Notes: a model not told the origin generated them from the letters alone. A stretch of 64,000 nucleotides of DNA from an uncultured Rhizobiaceae group bacterium (GCA_938044775.1 CALIOE010000038.1:1-64000); one strand, 5' to 3'. Positions 9,181 through 16,527 are shown, counted from the first letter of the stretch. Numbers and translations are program-made.

Positions 9181-9627
9181 TCATAACTTCTTGGCATATT
9201 TGATGAAATCAGTCTTGTCGGCAACCTTATCGTACAATGCCCGCCCGGGATAATTGAACTCCTGGGTAAGCCAGTAGACCTGATCCGCACCTTCTTCCTC
9301 TGCCGCTTCATAGACGGCCTGAATAAGTGTGCGACCAACTCCTTTGCCTCTTGCTTCAGCAACCGTATAGAGGTCATGCAGATAGCAGCGCGGACTGTCT
9401 GACCATGTCGTTGCATGGTAAAGATAGGTCACCATTCCCAACATTGTCCCATGTTCATCAACAGCCTTAAAGCCGTTGATGTCTCCATCCAGATCGAGAA
9501 TCCGCTCCCAGGTCTGGAGGCCGGTCTCTGCGGGAAGCGTTGCCTTGTAGAAGTCCAGATAGGCCTCCCACAGCAGAAGCCATTCATCACGATCAGCGGC
9601 TTCAAGGGCTCGGATATCAATCGACAT
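9181..9627 (-). CDS. GNAT family N-acetyltransferase (tandem copy 2)
   Basis: A 148-residue GNAT with the acetyl-CoA loop [17 protein letters not shown] and the C-terminal YPGRALYDKVADKT. It is the upstream member of a tandem pair with the gene at 8698-9165, 15 bases apart, consistent with local duplication. The ATG at 9627 (MSIDIRALEA) was chosen because residues upstream of it are not conserved with the paralogue. It likely starts the transcript that continues into the second GNAT and ivd. Confidence 0.9.
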   Translation of the reverse strand: MSIDIRALEAADRDEWLLLWEAYLDFYKATLPAETGLQTWERILDLDGDINGFKAVDEHGTMLGMVTYLYHATTWSDSPRCYLHDLYTVAEARGKGVGRTLIQAVYEAAEEEGADQVYWLTQEFNYPGRALYDKVADKTDFIKYAKKL

Positions 9628-9718
9628 GGGATGCTCGGTGCTGGGGCTCAGATTAATGCAAGGTAACCAATTGGAGCGGAAACGAGAAGATGCTCTGCCG
9701 GCCACGCCGACGACAACA

Positions 9719-10366
9719 TCACGCTGGCGAGGTCTGCCTCAAAAGCCAGACATTTTCTTTCGCCGGGCATTTCCCTTTCAGTCCCCCTTTTACCTCGACG
9801 CTCTCGAGCGCCGATATCTCAAACTCCTCTTGATAGTGCTGAAAGACTTCATCTTGGGTGATTGAGAAAGGCGGCCCCGGCATTACGGTCTGATCATACT
9901 CAAAGGTGATCAGCAGTTGGGTGGCGCATCGGGTCAGGTGAACCAGGTGCCGGGCATATCGAACACGCATGGTCTGCGGCAGAGCTACAAAAGCAGCGCG
10001 GTCAAATACCGCATCTATCGGTCCGAGTACTTTCGGTGAAAGATCGAAAATATCGCCGACAAAGACATCGATGCCGGACGCGCTGAAGTGACGCAAATCG
10101 CCGAGTTGGGTGACCTGAGGCTCTATTCCAAGGTCTTCAAACAGGTCTTGGACAGCCAAACCGCTCAGCTCAGCACCGGCGACCCGGAACCCCTTTGAGA
10201 GCAGCCAGGCGATGTCGCGGGTCTTTCCGCACAGGGGCACAAAAACGCGCCCCCCGGTTTCCAATTCCAGCCTGTCGCAATGCCTGACCAGCAGGGCGTT
10301 GCCGTGGCTTTCATGAAATCCAATTTGATTGGCCTGCCAGCGCTGGTGCCAAAATTCTGTATCCAC
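9719..10366 (-). CDS. tpm: Thiopurine S-methyltransferase family protein
   Basis: A SAM-dependent methyltransferase of about 215 residues. The N-terminal DTEFWHQRWQANQIGFHE and motif I region GRVFVPLCGKTRDIAWL followed by GFRVAGAELS are hallmarks of bacterial TPMT, which methylates thiopurines and also tellurite and selenium species. PIDAVFDRAAFVALP matches the later family motif. I chose the GTG at 10366 because an AGGA lies eight bases upstream and the family usually starts one or two residues before the FW motif; a GTG at 10414 is possible but lacks support. Confidence 0.9.
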   Translation of the reverse strand: MDTEFWHQRWQANQIGFHESHGNALLVRHCDRLELETGGRVFVPLCGKTRDIAWLLSKGFRVAGAELSGLAVQDLFEDLGIEPQVTQLGDLRHFSASGIDVFVGDIFDLSPKVLGPIDAVFDRAAFVALPQTMRVRYARHLVHLTRCATQLLITFEYDQTVMPGPPFSITQDEVFQHYQEEFEISALESVEVKGGLKGKCPAKENVWLLRQTSPA

Positions 10367-10453
10367 AGAAACGATCCTCGCAGGTGTAACGACGTCACTT
10401 CCCCGGGAACACACAGTCCCTGGCCAATTTCATGTCGTCTGGACGCCGAAATA

Positions 10454-11086
10454 TCAAGGAGTAAAAGGCGTCCGGCTGTCCGCCAGGATCTTTCCACCAA
10501 TTGCGACGAAACAAACCCCGGCCGCACGTTCAATCCAATGCTGCGCGTTCTGGAGGCGGGCAATGACCGCTTGAGAAGACATGAACAGGCTGACGATCGT
10601 GTACCAGCTCAGAGCACAGAACATGACCAGTGCAATCATCGCAACCATCACCCACAACGGCATCGCCTCGGTTACAGCCGTTGCGAAAACGCTGGTAAAA
10701 AGAACAATTGCCTTGGGGTTGGTCAGCGTGACCAGAAAGCCGAAGCGCAGCGGATTTCCACGTCTGCCAGGCTCACCGCCATCAATGGCTACGGTGGTGG
10801 ACTTGGTGAATATCAGTTTGAGACCGAGCCAGGTCAGGTACAGCCCTCCACACACTCTGACAAGCCATGCAAGCCATTGGTAATCAACCAGAATCGCCGA
10901 AAGACCAAGCAAACTCAGAGTCGCGTATAATCCTAAGCCCAGGGTGACACCAATGGTGGTCAGAATTCCTGCTGTAACGCCTTGCGTCAGTGATGATTTC
11001 ACCACGGCCACAAAGTCAGGGCCGGGCAACATCAAAGCAGGAATAAAGATAGCGAAGACACTGACGAAAACCACGATCCATTCCAT
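10454..11086 (-). CDS. LysE/RhtB family amino-acid exporter
   Basis: A 210-residue protein with about six transmembrane helices. The N-terminal IPALMLPGPDFVAVVKSSLTQG is the LysE/RhtB signature, and GLYLTWLGLKLI plus NPKAIVLFTSVFA follow in the expected order. These proteins export amino acids such as homoserine, threonine or lysine. The ATG at 11086 has AAGG seven bases upstream, which the GTG at 11092 does not. The downstream neighbour is tpm on the same strand, 87 bases away. Confidence 0.9.
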   Translation of the reverse strand: MEWIVVFVSVFAIFIPALMLPGPDFVAVVKSSLTQGVTAGILTTIGVTLGLGLYATLSLLGLSAILVDYQWLAWLVRVCGGLYLTWLGLKLIFTKSTTVAIDGGEPGRRGNPLRFGFLVTLTNPKAIVLFTSVFATAVTEAMPLWVMVAMIALVMFCALSWYTIVSLFMSSQAVIARLQNAQHWIERAAGVCFVAIGGKILADSRTPFTP

Positions 11087-11334
11087 CGACACGCCTTTTG
11101 AAACCTGTTCATTCCGTCACAACATATCTGAAGTGATCCGCGTCAATCTACCCGATCAAGTTCGGGCTGAGCATCGGAAAAGCGGGTGTTTGCCGATGGC
11201 TCCCTCACCGGATGGATGGTTGCAAAAATGCAACAAAAGACACCCTGGACCAATCAAATCGATTTTCACTGTTGCACTTGCAAGACGAGACGAATAATCA
11301 GCGCCTCCCGACCAACCAAAAGGAGAGGACGTCG
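11087..11334. other. Intergenic region with a perfect inverted repeat
   Basis: A 248-base stretch between the divergent LysE gene and the small ORF at 11335. It holds GTTGCA-AAAA-TGCAAC at 11219-11234, a perfect six-base-pair inverted repeat that could be a regulator site or hairpin. An A/T-rich stretch at 11249-11270 could hold a promoter for the tRNA-like/slipin unit. I did not find a convincing sigma-54 GG-N10-GC element, which would have been informative for an RNA-repair type locus. Confidence 0.35.
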
Positions 11335-11451
11335 ATGGATAGAATATCTGATTATTCGCCCGCGCGGTTTGGCAATGCCATTTCCGTGTCCGGACGCCAC
11401 TGCTTATTTGGCTCGGCAACATGTAGCTCAACGGTAGAGCATCTGAGTTAG
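11335..11451 (+). CDS. Small ORF (38 aa) with strong ribosome-binding site, ending inside tRNA-like 1
   Basis: The ATG at 11335 is preceded by AGGAGAGG (11321-11328) at ideal spacing. The reading frame (start MDRISDYSPARFGNA) runs 38 codons and stops at TAG 11449-11451. That stop codon coincides exactly with positions 34-36 of the anticodon-like loop of the tRNA-like element at 11417-11487. The peptide is not recognised. It could be a leader whose translation unfolds the tRNA-like structure, or the remnant of a gene overwritten by the tRNA-like sequences. The ribosome-binding site is the main evidence. Confidence 0.4.
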   Translation: MDRISDYSPARFGNAISVSGRHCLFGSATCSSTVEHLS

Positions 11452-11487
11452 GATCAGACTGTCGCGGGTTCAAATCCCGCCATGTGG
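11417..11487 (+). ncRNA. tRNA-like cloverleaf 1 (class I shape, UAG anticodon position)
   Basis: The segment folds as a near-canonical tRNA: acceptor CAACATG with CATGTGG (six of seven pairs, one A-G mismatch), TA linker, D-stem GCTC/GAGC with loop AACGGTA, anticodon stem TCTGA/TCAGA with loop GTTAGGA, variable CTGTC, T-stem GCGGG/CCCGC with loop TTCAAAT. The D-arm resembles tRNA-Gly, but the loop places UAG at positions 34-36. A Leu anticodon on a short-variable-loop tRNA would be abnormal. No CCA is encoded, and its 3' acceptor strand overlaps the 5' strand of the next element, so this is more likely a tRNA mimic or tRNA-derived element than a translating tRNA. Confidence 0.7.
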
Positions 11488-11562
11488 ACGGCTTAATTGG
11501 TAAAGCAGCAGACCTTAAATCTGTGACCGCAAGGTCGTGTGGGTTCGATTCCCACTCCAAAC
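11482..11562 (+). ncRNA. tRNA-like cloverleaf 2 (class II shape with long variable arm)
   Basis: This element folds with D-stem GCTT/AAGC (loop AATTGGTA), anticodon stem GCAGA/TCTGT, loop CCTTAAA, a long variable arm with hairpin GACC-GCAA-GGTC, and T-stem GTGGG/CCCAC with loop TTCGATT. The shape resembles tRNA-Leu(UAA), yet position 33 reads C and positions 34-36 read UUA, so the loop is shifted by one relative to a working Leu tRNA. The acceptor pairs only five of seven (TGGA with TCCA being solid). It shares six bases with the acceptor of the preceding cloverleaf, so both cannot form complete acceptors at once. No CCA is encoded. Confidence 0.68.
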
Positions 11563-11578
11563 TGGCCTGGAAAGCCAG
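11562..11578 (+). ncRNA. Stem-loop immediately after the tRNA-like pair
   Basis: CTGGC-CTGGAAA-GCCAG forms a five-base-pair hairpin starting at the last base of cloverleaf 2. It has no U-tract, so it is not a standard terminator. It may be part of the same structured RNA. Confidence 0.4.
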
Positions 11579-11961
11579 ATACGTCAGAAAACGTATTCAT
11601 AAAACGGTCCGGGTTCCGGTTTGCAGATGACGGACGCTCTGCTCAACTTTCCAGTTGCGCAGGGCAGATGTCAGACGCCTTGCCACCCTACCGATCGAAG
11701 GTGATGGACAACACAACCTTTGCCCGAAACGCGTCGTTTTCGATCGGCGCTGCTCCGGCCTCGTACGTGCTGTCCCGCTCCCCGAAATCCGTTCGGTGTC
11801 TCGCCACCGGCACCCGGATCACTTTTTCACCCCGACAATCGTGCCCAAAGCACGTTGCGGGTCGAGACCTGCATTGCCGATGGGCGGTGATGCTGGAAAC
11901 ACAAGACGCAACCAGGAAAGGAACCGCCGTGACTTAGCCACGACGAAAAGGAGCAAAGAAG
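11579..11961. other. 383-base gap between the tRNA-like pair and the slipin gene
   Basis: I see no convincing gene. A hairpin CAACT-TTCC-AGTTG lies at 11644-11657, nested between TCTGC and GCAGA arms. An in-frame stretch from 11704 (MDNTTFARNASF) lacks a proper ribosome-binding site and family resemblance. The last bases carry the strong AGGAG of the slipin gene. The gap may be a long 5' leader of a transcript that starts before the tRNA-like elements. Confidence 0.4.
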
Positions 11962-13101
11962 ATGACAATATTGAGCAAAATCATGGGGCGCACCCGCGTC
12001 CTGATCAGTGAAGACGAACGTGCGCTGCACCTCTGGAAAGGGCAGATCATGGGTGTATTGCGCCCTGGTGAACACGTCCTTGCCAGCCGCAAGGATCGCC
12101 TGGAAATTGAGGTCCACAACCTCGTACGGCCCGAACTCGTCTCCGTCTATGAAACGGCTCTCTTCGAGAAACTCCCTGACGTGGCAAATGAGCACTTCAC
12201 GGTGATCCGAACCGCGCGCGAAGAGGTCGCGGTTATCGAACGGGACGGCAGAATCCACGGCGTCATTGGCCCTGACACAAAGCAGGTGTTCTGGACCGAT
12301 GCTGGTCCATGGACTTTCCAGCTGTTTGATGTAGCCAGCGATCCGGCCATTGACGGCAAACTTGCACGTCGCCTTGGAGCGGAGCGCAAGTTTGACAACG
12401 CCACGGTTATCGCAGTCGGTGACGGTCAGGCGGGCCTGCTGTTTTTCGATGGCGCATTTCAGCGTCGCCTTGAGGCAGGGGTTCACGCGTTCTGGTCCGC
12501 AGGCCGGATCATCCAGAACAAGGTGGTGGATCTGAAGCGTCAGACGATCGATGTTACGGGGCAGGAAATCCTGACCCGCGATCGGGTAACGCTTCGCGTC
12601 AACATCTCCGCCCAGTACCAGGTCGTCGACCCGGTTAAAGCGGTGATGGAAGTCAAGGACTTTGCCGATGCATTGTATCGCGCGCTGCAGGTGGCCTTCC
12701 GGAAGACCCTGGGTGCCATGACGCTCGACCAGGTGTTGGAGCAGAAAGTGTCCGTTGACGCTGAGGCTGCGGCCAAAGTGAAAGCAGACATGGCGGCCAT
12801 CGGTATCGAGGTCAGCGAAATTGCTCTCAAGGATGTCATCCTTCCAGGAGAGATGCGCGAGATCCTGAACCAGGTTGTCGCCGCGGAAAAAGAAGCCGAG
12901 GCCAACGTCATTCGTCGGCGCGAGGAAACGAACGCGACCCGTTCGCTTCTGAACACCGCAAAAGTGATGGCGGACAACCCCGTCATGCTGCGGTTGAAAG
13001 AGCTCGAAGCTCTGGAAATCGTCGCTGGTCAGGTGGACACAATTACGGTCCACTCCGGTACAGATGGGCTGATGAACGACCTCGTAAAGTTGCGAGGTTA
13101 A
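11962..13101 (+). CDS. Slipin family protein (SPFH/Band 7 domain)
   Basis: A 379-residue SPFH/Band 7 protein. The core runs from about residue 165 (VVDLKRQTIDVTGQEILTRD, then VTLRVNISAQYQVVDP) to about 315, with the slipin marks VAFRKTLGAMTLDQVLEQK and EIALKDVILPGEMREILNQV followed by the coiled-coil start AAEKEAEANVIRRREETNAT. Unlike classical stomatins it lacks an N-terminal transmembrane helix; the first 160 residues are a soluble extension. Slipins of this type have been noted near RNA-repair genes such as rtcB in other bacteria (from memory, not checked). Here none of those genes is visible, but two tRNA-like elements lie upstream on the same strand. The ATG follows AAAAGGAG at good spacing. 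Confidence 0.9.
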   Translation: MTILSKIMGRTRVLISEDERALHLWKGQIMGVLRPGEHVLASRKDRLEIEVHNLVRPELVSVYETALFEKLPDVANEHFTVIRTAREEVAVIERDGRIHGVIGPDTKQVFWTDAGPWTFQLFDVASDPAIDGKLARRLGAERKFDNATVIAVGDGQAGLLFFDGAFQRRLEAGVHAFWSAGRIIQNKVVDLKRQTIDVTGQEILTRDRVTLRVNISAQYQVVDPVKAVMEVKDFADALYRALQVAFRKTLGAMTLDQVLEQKVSVDAEAAAKVKADMAAIGIEVSEIALKDVILPGEMREILNQVVAAEKEAEANVIRRREETNATRSLLNTAKVMADNPVMLRLKELEALEIVAGQVDTITVHSGTDGLMNDLVKLRG

Positions 13102-13108
13102 CTCAGAG

Positions 13109-13140
13109 GAAGGGCGCAGCGGGGACCCGTTGCGCCCTTC
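13109..13140 (+). terminator. Strong stem-loop downstream of the slipin gene
   Basis: GAAGGGCGCA pairs perfectly with TGCGCCCTTC around a 12-base loop, beginning eight bases after the slipin stop. There is no clean U-tract after it, so it may be a terminator of weak type or a 3'-end stabilising hairpin. Confidence 0.6.
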
Positions 13141-13304
13141 GATCAATCAAAGAGCAGGAGCAGATCCAGAACCGCCGGCAGGTCTCGTCGCTCAGCGCTT
13201 TGAAAACGGCATCCATGCATCCTCACATGTGACTCATCAATAACGTGTCGATATGGTCTCCTATGGATTTGCATGACCACTACGGCTGTGCATTCTAATG
13301 CCTA

Positions 13305-13811
13305 TTGTCTTTTGATTCAGCGACGGAAAACCGAGTGCCCGATCTGGCAGAAAGCCCCAACAAGTTTCCATGGCCACCGGTGCTCACCATAGGCATGTTG
13401 ATCGGCTGCTATTTGCTGACTCGCTATCTGCCACTCGGTTGGGAGCGTGATGAGATACCATCCATCATGCCTCCAACGGGTTATCTTATTGCTGGTCTGG
13501 CAATCGCGCTTGACGTCTGGACGTTTCTGACATTCGCCAGAAACCGGGCAAACATTATGCCCAACCGAGCAGCGACCACACTTTTGACGAGCGGTCCCTT
13601 CTCCTTCTCTCGCAATCCAATCTATCTGGCCAATGTCATGCTCGTGCTTGGAGTCGGATTCATTCTGGGCAGCCGCTGGTTTTTGTTGGGCGCAGCTCTT
13701 CTTTTTCTGCTTTTGCAGCAACTCGCTATCAAACGAGAGGAAGCCCACATGGCTGCCAGGTTCCCACAGGATTGGCAGGAATACACGCTCAGAGTGCGCC
13801 GCTGGATTTGA
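13305..13811 (+). CDS. Isoprenylcysteine carboxyl methyltransferase/phospholipid methyltransferase-like membrane protein
   Basis: A membrane protein of 158-168 residues with about four hydrophobic helices. The segment TSGPFSFSRNPIYLANVMLVLG matches the RNPxY SAM/lipid-methyltransferase motif, and the end KREEAHMAARFPQDWQEYTLRVRRW matches the E-E-x-FG-x-x-[FW]-x-x-Y closing motif of this family. The substrate in bacteria is generally unknown. The start is unclear: TTG at 13305 gives the longest form, GTG at 13335 has GGA eight bases upstream and may be the true start. It stands alone between the slipin hairpin and the chromate genes. Confidence 0.82.
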   Translation: MSFDSATENRVPDLAESPNKFPWPPVLTIGMLIGCYLLTRYLPLGWERDEIPSIMPPTGYLIAGLAIALDVWTFLTFARNRANIMPNRAATTLLTSGPFSFSRNPIYLANVMLVLGVGFILGSRWFLLGAALLFLLLQQLAIKREEAHMAARFPQDWQEYTLRVRRWI

Positions 13812-13924
13812 TTGACGCGAAGTCTCGCGTCTTCCATACTTGCGCTATGGGGTTCGCGAACACCCCGTGAGGCCACGGCCCAAGTCTCGCATTCTCGAAA
13901 CCTCAAAAAGAGGGAGGATGCGCT

Positions 13925-14740
13925 ATGCCGTCCCCAAGTGAAATTACCGTCCCGCAATTGTCACGCCTGATCGGCACACCAGAATGTCCGGTTTTGATCG
14001 ATGTTTGCATCGACGAGGACTTCGAAGCTGATTCTAATTTTATCCCAACTTCCTTCCGGCATCCTTTTACCGATATTGCCGCACTCGTTCCAAGCCTGCC
14101 ATCGAAGCGTGTGGTGTTGGTCTGCCACAAGGGGCTGAAACTAAGTCAGGGCGCGGCTGCCATCCTACGGACCCATGGTATCGCCGCAGAAAGTCTGGAA
14201 GGGGGCATATTGGCGTGGCGAGAAGCCGGACTGCCGACAGTATCCGCCGAAAAAATCCCTGCGCCCAACGCCTCAGGTCAAACAGTCTGGGTTACGCGCC
14301 AGCGCCCCAAAATCGATCGGATTGCCTGCCCTTGGCTGATAAGACGCTTTGTCGATCCCGGCGCACAGTTTCTGTTTGTTGCACCCGCACAGGTAGAACT
14401 TGTTGCCGATCGGTTTGATGCCACACCGTTTGATATTGAGAATGTTTTCTGGAGCCATCGGGGCGAAAAATGCACTTTCGACATCATGATAGACGAATTC
14501 GGTCTCTCAACTGAAGCGCTGGACAGGCTGGCAACAATTGTCAGGGGTGCCGATACCGATAAACATGATCTGGCGCCTGAGGCAGCGGGTTTGATGGCCG
14601 CCTCCCTTGGCCTGTCACGAATGTATCGAGATGACTTGCAGCAATTAGAGGCCGGCATGAGCCTTTACGACGCCTTCTATCGCTGGGCCCGTGATGCGCA
14701 TGAAGAAACCCACGACTGGCCGGTTGCAACAAAATCTTGA
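13925..14740 (+). CDS. Rhodanese-ChrB fusion (sulfurtransferase/chromate resistance protein)
   Basis: A 271-residue fusion. Residues 1 to about 105 are a rhodanese domain (CPVLIDVCIDEDFEAD, active loop VCHKGLKLSQ with cysteine, GGILAWREAGLP). From about residue 118 the ChrB C-terminal domain follows (WVTRQRPKIDRIACPWLIRR then FLFV, and HDLAPEAAGLMAASLGLSR). In classic ChrB, an N-terminal regulatory domain precedes this part and controls chrA; here a rhodanese replaces it. The chrA gene follows directly, so a role in chromate or sulfur-oxyanion handling is likely. The ATG has AGGGAGG eight bases upstream. Confidence 0.88.
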   Translation: MPSPSEITVPQLSRLIGTPECPVLIDVCIDEDFEADSNFIPTSFRHPFTDIAALVPSLPSKRVVLVCHKGLKLSQGAAAILRTHGIAAESLEGGILAWREAGLPTVSAEKIPAPNASGQTVWVTRQRPKIDRIACPWLIRRFVDPGAQFLFVAPAQVELVADRFDATPFDIENVFWSHRGEKCTFDIMIDEFGLSTEALDRLATIVRGADTDKHDLAPEAAGLMAASLGLSRMYRDDLQQLEAGMSLYDAFYRWARDAHEETHDWPVATKS

Positions 14741-14751
14741 TGGAGCTGGAT

Positions 14752-16050
14752 ATGACAAAGCATAGCAAGTCGCCCCGCGTGACGGATCGGGCTCCAACAC
14801 TTTCCGAAGCCACCCGGGTGTGGGGCAGGATCGGGATTTTATCGTTTGGCGGGCCTGCTGCGCAGATCGCACTCATGCATCGCGAAATCGTCGAAGAAAG
14901 GAGCTGGCTGACCGAAAAACAGTTTATGAACGCGCTTTCGTTCTGCATGCTGTTGCCCGGACCAGAGGCGATGCAGCTGGCAACCTTTGCCGGATGGCGG
15001 CTGCACGGAATAACCGGCGGCCTGATCGCCGGCTTGCTTTTCGTCGTTCCCGGCGCCTGTGTCATTCTGGCATTGGCGAGCATCTATGCCGCCTTTGGCG
15101 ATGTACCGCTCGTCAACGCGCTGTTTCTGGGTGTGAAGGCAGCGGTGGTCATCATCGTCGTGGAAGCCTTGTTGCGCGTGGCCAAAAAGGCACTTGTGAG
15201 CACCGGCCATTGGGTCATCGCAGCCCTGGCTTTCGTCGGGATTTTCGTGCTGGACCTGCCCTATCCTTTGATAATTGCCTTTGCTGCTGCCTATGGTTTT
15301 TTGGTTGCTGACAAAGCCATCGAAACCACCATCGGCGAACCCGCTAAACTTCAGCCTGCGTCCAAAACTGCATCCACTTTGGCAGTCTGGTCCTTCATTT
15401 GGCTGGCCCCGCTGGTACTCCTGATAGCGCTCGCTCCCGACAGTCTCCTGGCGGCCCTGGGCATTTTCTTTTCGAAGCTCGCTGTCGTGACGTTTGGCGG
15501 GGCCTATGCGGTACTCGCTTACATGGCGCAGGAAGTTGTCGGATTGAGAGGTTGGCTGACCGCGCAGGAAATGATGGACGGACTCGGACTGGCAGAGACT
15601 ACTCCGGGGCCCCTGATCCTCGTAACCCAGTTTGTCGGATTCATCGCGGCTGAAAAGCAGCTCGGTTACGGTGCCGCCGTGGCAGCAAGCATTGTAACAC
15701 TCTGGGCAACCTTTGCCCCTTGCTTCTTATGGATATTTGTTGGTGCACCTTACATTGATTGGCTGGGGACGCGTCCCAAACTCAAAGGGGCCCTTGATGC
15801 AATTACCGCGGCGGTCGTGGGTGTGATCCTCAATCTGTCGCTGTGGTTTGGGCTGCATGTCTTTTTCGGCGAGGTCAGCAACGTCGAGTCGAAATGGATT
15901 TCCACCTGGGTGCCAACGCTCGACACGCTGGACTGGCGCCCGCTTGTCCTGGCTGCGGTTGCAGCAATAATGCTGCTTTTCCTTCACCGGGGGGTCTTAC
16001 TGACGCTTGCAATTTGCGCGACGGGCGGGATTTTTCTTTCGGCCTTGTAG
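14752..16050 (+). CDS. chrA: Chromate transporter ChrA
   Basis: A membrane protein of 432 residues with two CHR domains. The first carries GILSFGGPAAQIALMHREIV then LPGPEAMQLATFAGWRLHG; the second carries VVTFGGAYAVLAYMAQEVV then GLAETTPGPLILVTQFVGF. ChrA is a chromate/sulfate antiporter that pumps chromate out of the cytoplasm. I chose the ATG at 14752 because GGAG lies six bases before it; an ATG at 14740 overlaps the stop of the preceding fusion gene. The two genes form one unit. Confidence 0.94.
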   Translation: MTKHSKSPRVTDRAPTLSEATRVWGRIGILSFGGPAAQIALMHREIVEERSWLTEKQFMNALSFCMLLPGPEAMQLATFAGWRLHGITGGLIAGLLFVVPGACVILALASIYAAFGDVPLVNALFLGVKAAVVIIVVEALLRVAKKALVSTGHWVIAALAFVGIFVLDLPYPLIIAFAAAYGFLVADKAIETTIGEPAKLQPASKTASTLAVWSFIWLAPLVLLIALAPDSLLAALGIFFSKLAVVTFGGAYAVLAYMAQEVVGLRGWLTAQEMMDGLGLAETTPGPLILVTQFVGFIAAEKQLGYGAAVAASIVTLWATFAPCFLWIFVGAPYIDWLGTRPKLKGALDAITAAVVGVILNLSLWFGLHVFFGEVSNVESKWISTWVPTLDTLDWRPLVLAAVAAIMLLFLHRGVLLTLAICATGGIFLSAL

Positions 16051-16051
16051 C

Positions 16052-16438
16052 CTATTGCGATACGCCGATCTCGGCCAGACGCTCGAAACAATTCTCTTCT
16101 GCCGCATCCATCTCGCGCATTGTATCTTCAATGTCACGGCGCTTTTGCTCAAGTTCCGTACGCTTTTCCTTGATGCGCTCTATCATAAGACGCATCTGCC
16201 CCTCTTCGCCGGAGGGTGCCTTGTAGACTTCGATGATCTCGCGGATCTCGGCTATCGAGAAACCGAGGCGCTTGCCACGCAATATCTGTTTCAGCAAGAC
16301 TCGGTCGGATGGGCGGAACAGCCGGGTGCGTCCCCGGCGCACCGGTTTGATCAATCCTTCGTCCTCATAAAAGCGTATGGTGCGCGTAGACACCCCAAAC
16401 TCTCGGGTCAGCTCCGTTATCGTATAAAAATCCCGCAT
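16052..16438 (-). CDS. liuR: MerR family regulator, LiuR-like (leucine/isovalerate utilisation)
   Basis: A 128-residue MerR-type activator. The helix-turn-helix FYTITELTREFGVSTRTIRF and wing DEGLIKPVRRGRTRLF are followed by ILRGKRLGFSIAEIREIIEV and a long dimerisation helix, closely matching LiuR proteins that control leucine and branched-chain catabolic genes in Proteobacteria. The ATG at 16438 has AGGG five bases upstream; a TTG at 16450 is possible. A LiuR-like operator lies 46 bases upstream. Leucine genes mccB and ivd are at the left of the window. It is convergent with chrA, one base apart. Confidence 0.85.
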   Translation of the reverse strand: MRDFYTITELTREFGVSTRTIRFYEDEGLIKPVRRGRTRLFRPSDRVLLKQILRGKRLGFSIAEIREIIEVYKAPSGEEGQMRLMIERIKEKRTELEQKRRDIEDTMREMDAAEENCFERLAEIGVSQ

Positions 16439-16484
16439 ATCGCCCTGCAATAACCGTCAAACCCCTGAACCGTTAGAAGCACGA

Positions 16485-16500
16485 TTTACGTAAAAGTCAA
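16485..16500. promoter_or_regulatory. Probable LiuR operator (TTTACGTAAAAGTCAA)
   Basis: The 16-mer TTTACGTAAAAGTCAA lies between mgtE and liuR, 46 bases before the liuR start. It resembles the TTTACGTAAACGTCAA-type imperfect repeat associated with LiuR in Proteobacteria (remembered consensus). The position suggests autoregulation. I found no second copy upstream of ivd or mccB by eye. Confidence 0.6.
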
Positions 16501-16527
16501 TGTTTCTCCATGAACCATACATCAATC

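Noticed and set aside
11240-11420. Possible sigma-54 promoter before the tRNA-like pair (TTGGCA near 11370)
   Set aside because: The GG-N10-GC spacing and the -12 TTGC element are not met.
11156-11560. 134-codon minus-strand ORF across the tRNA-like pair
   Set aside because: It is the antisense frame through tRNA-like sequences, a common spurious call, and has no family features.
11704-11937. Short plus-strand ORF with a CLATGTRI string resembling a Hint domain start
   Set aside because: The resemblance is a few residues, the ribosome-binding site is poorly spaced and no other domain feature follows.
11827-13146. 439-codon minus-strand ORF antisense to the slipin gene
   Set aside because: It mirrors the coding strand of a strongly recognised slipin and has no motif of its own.
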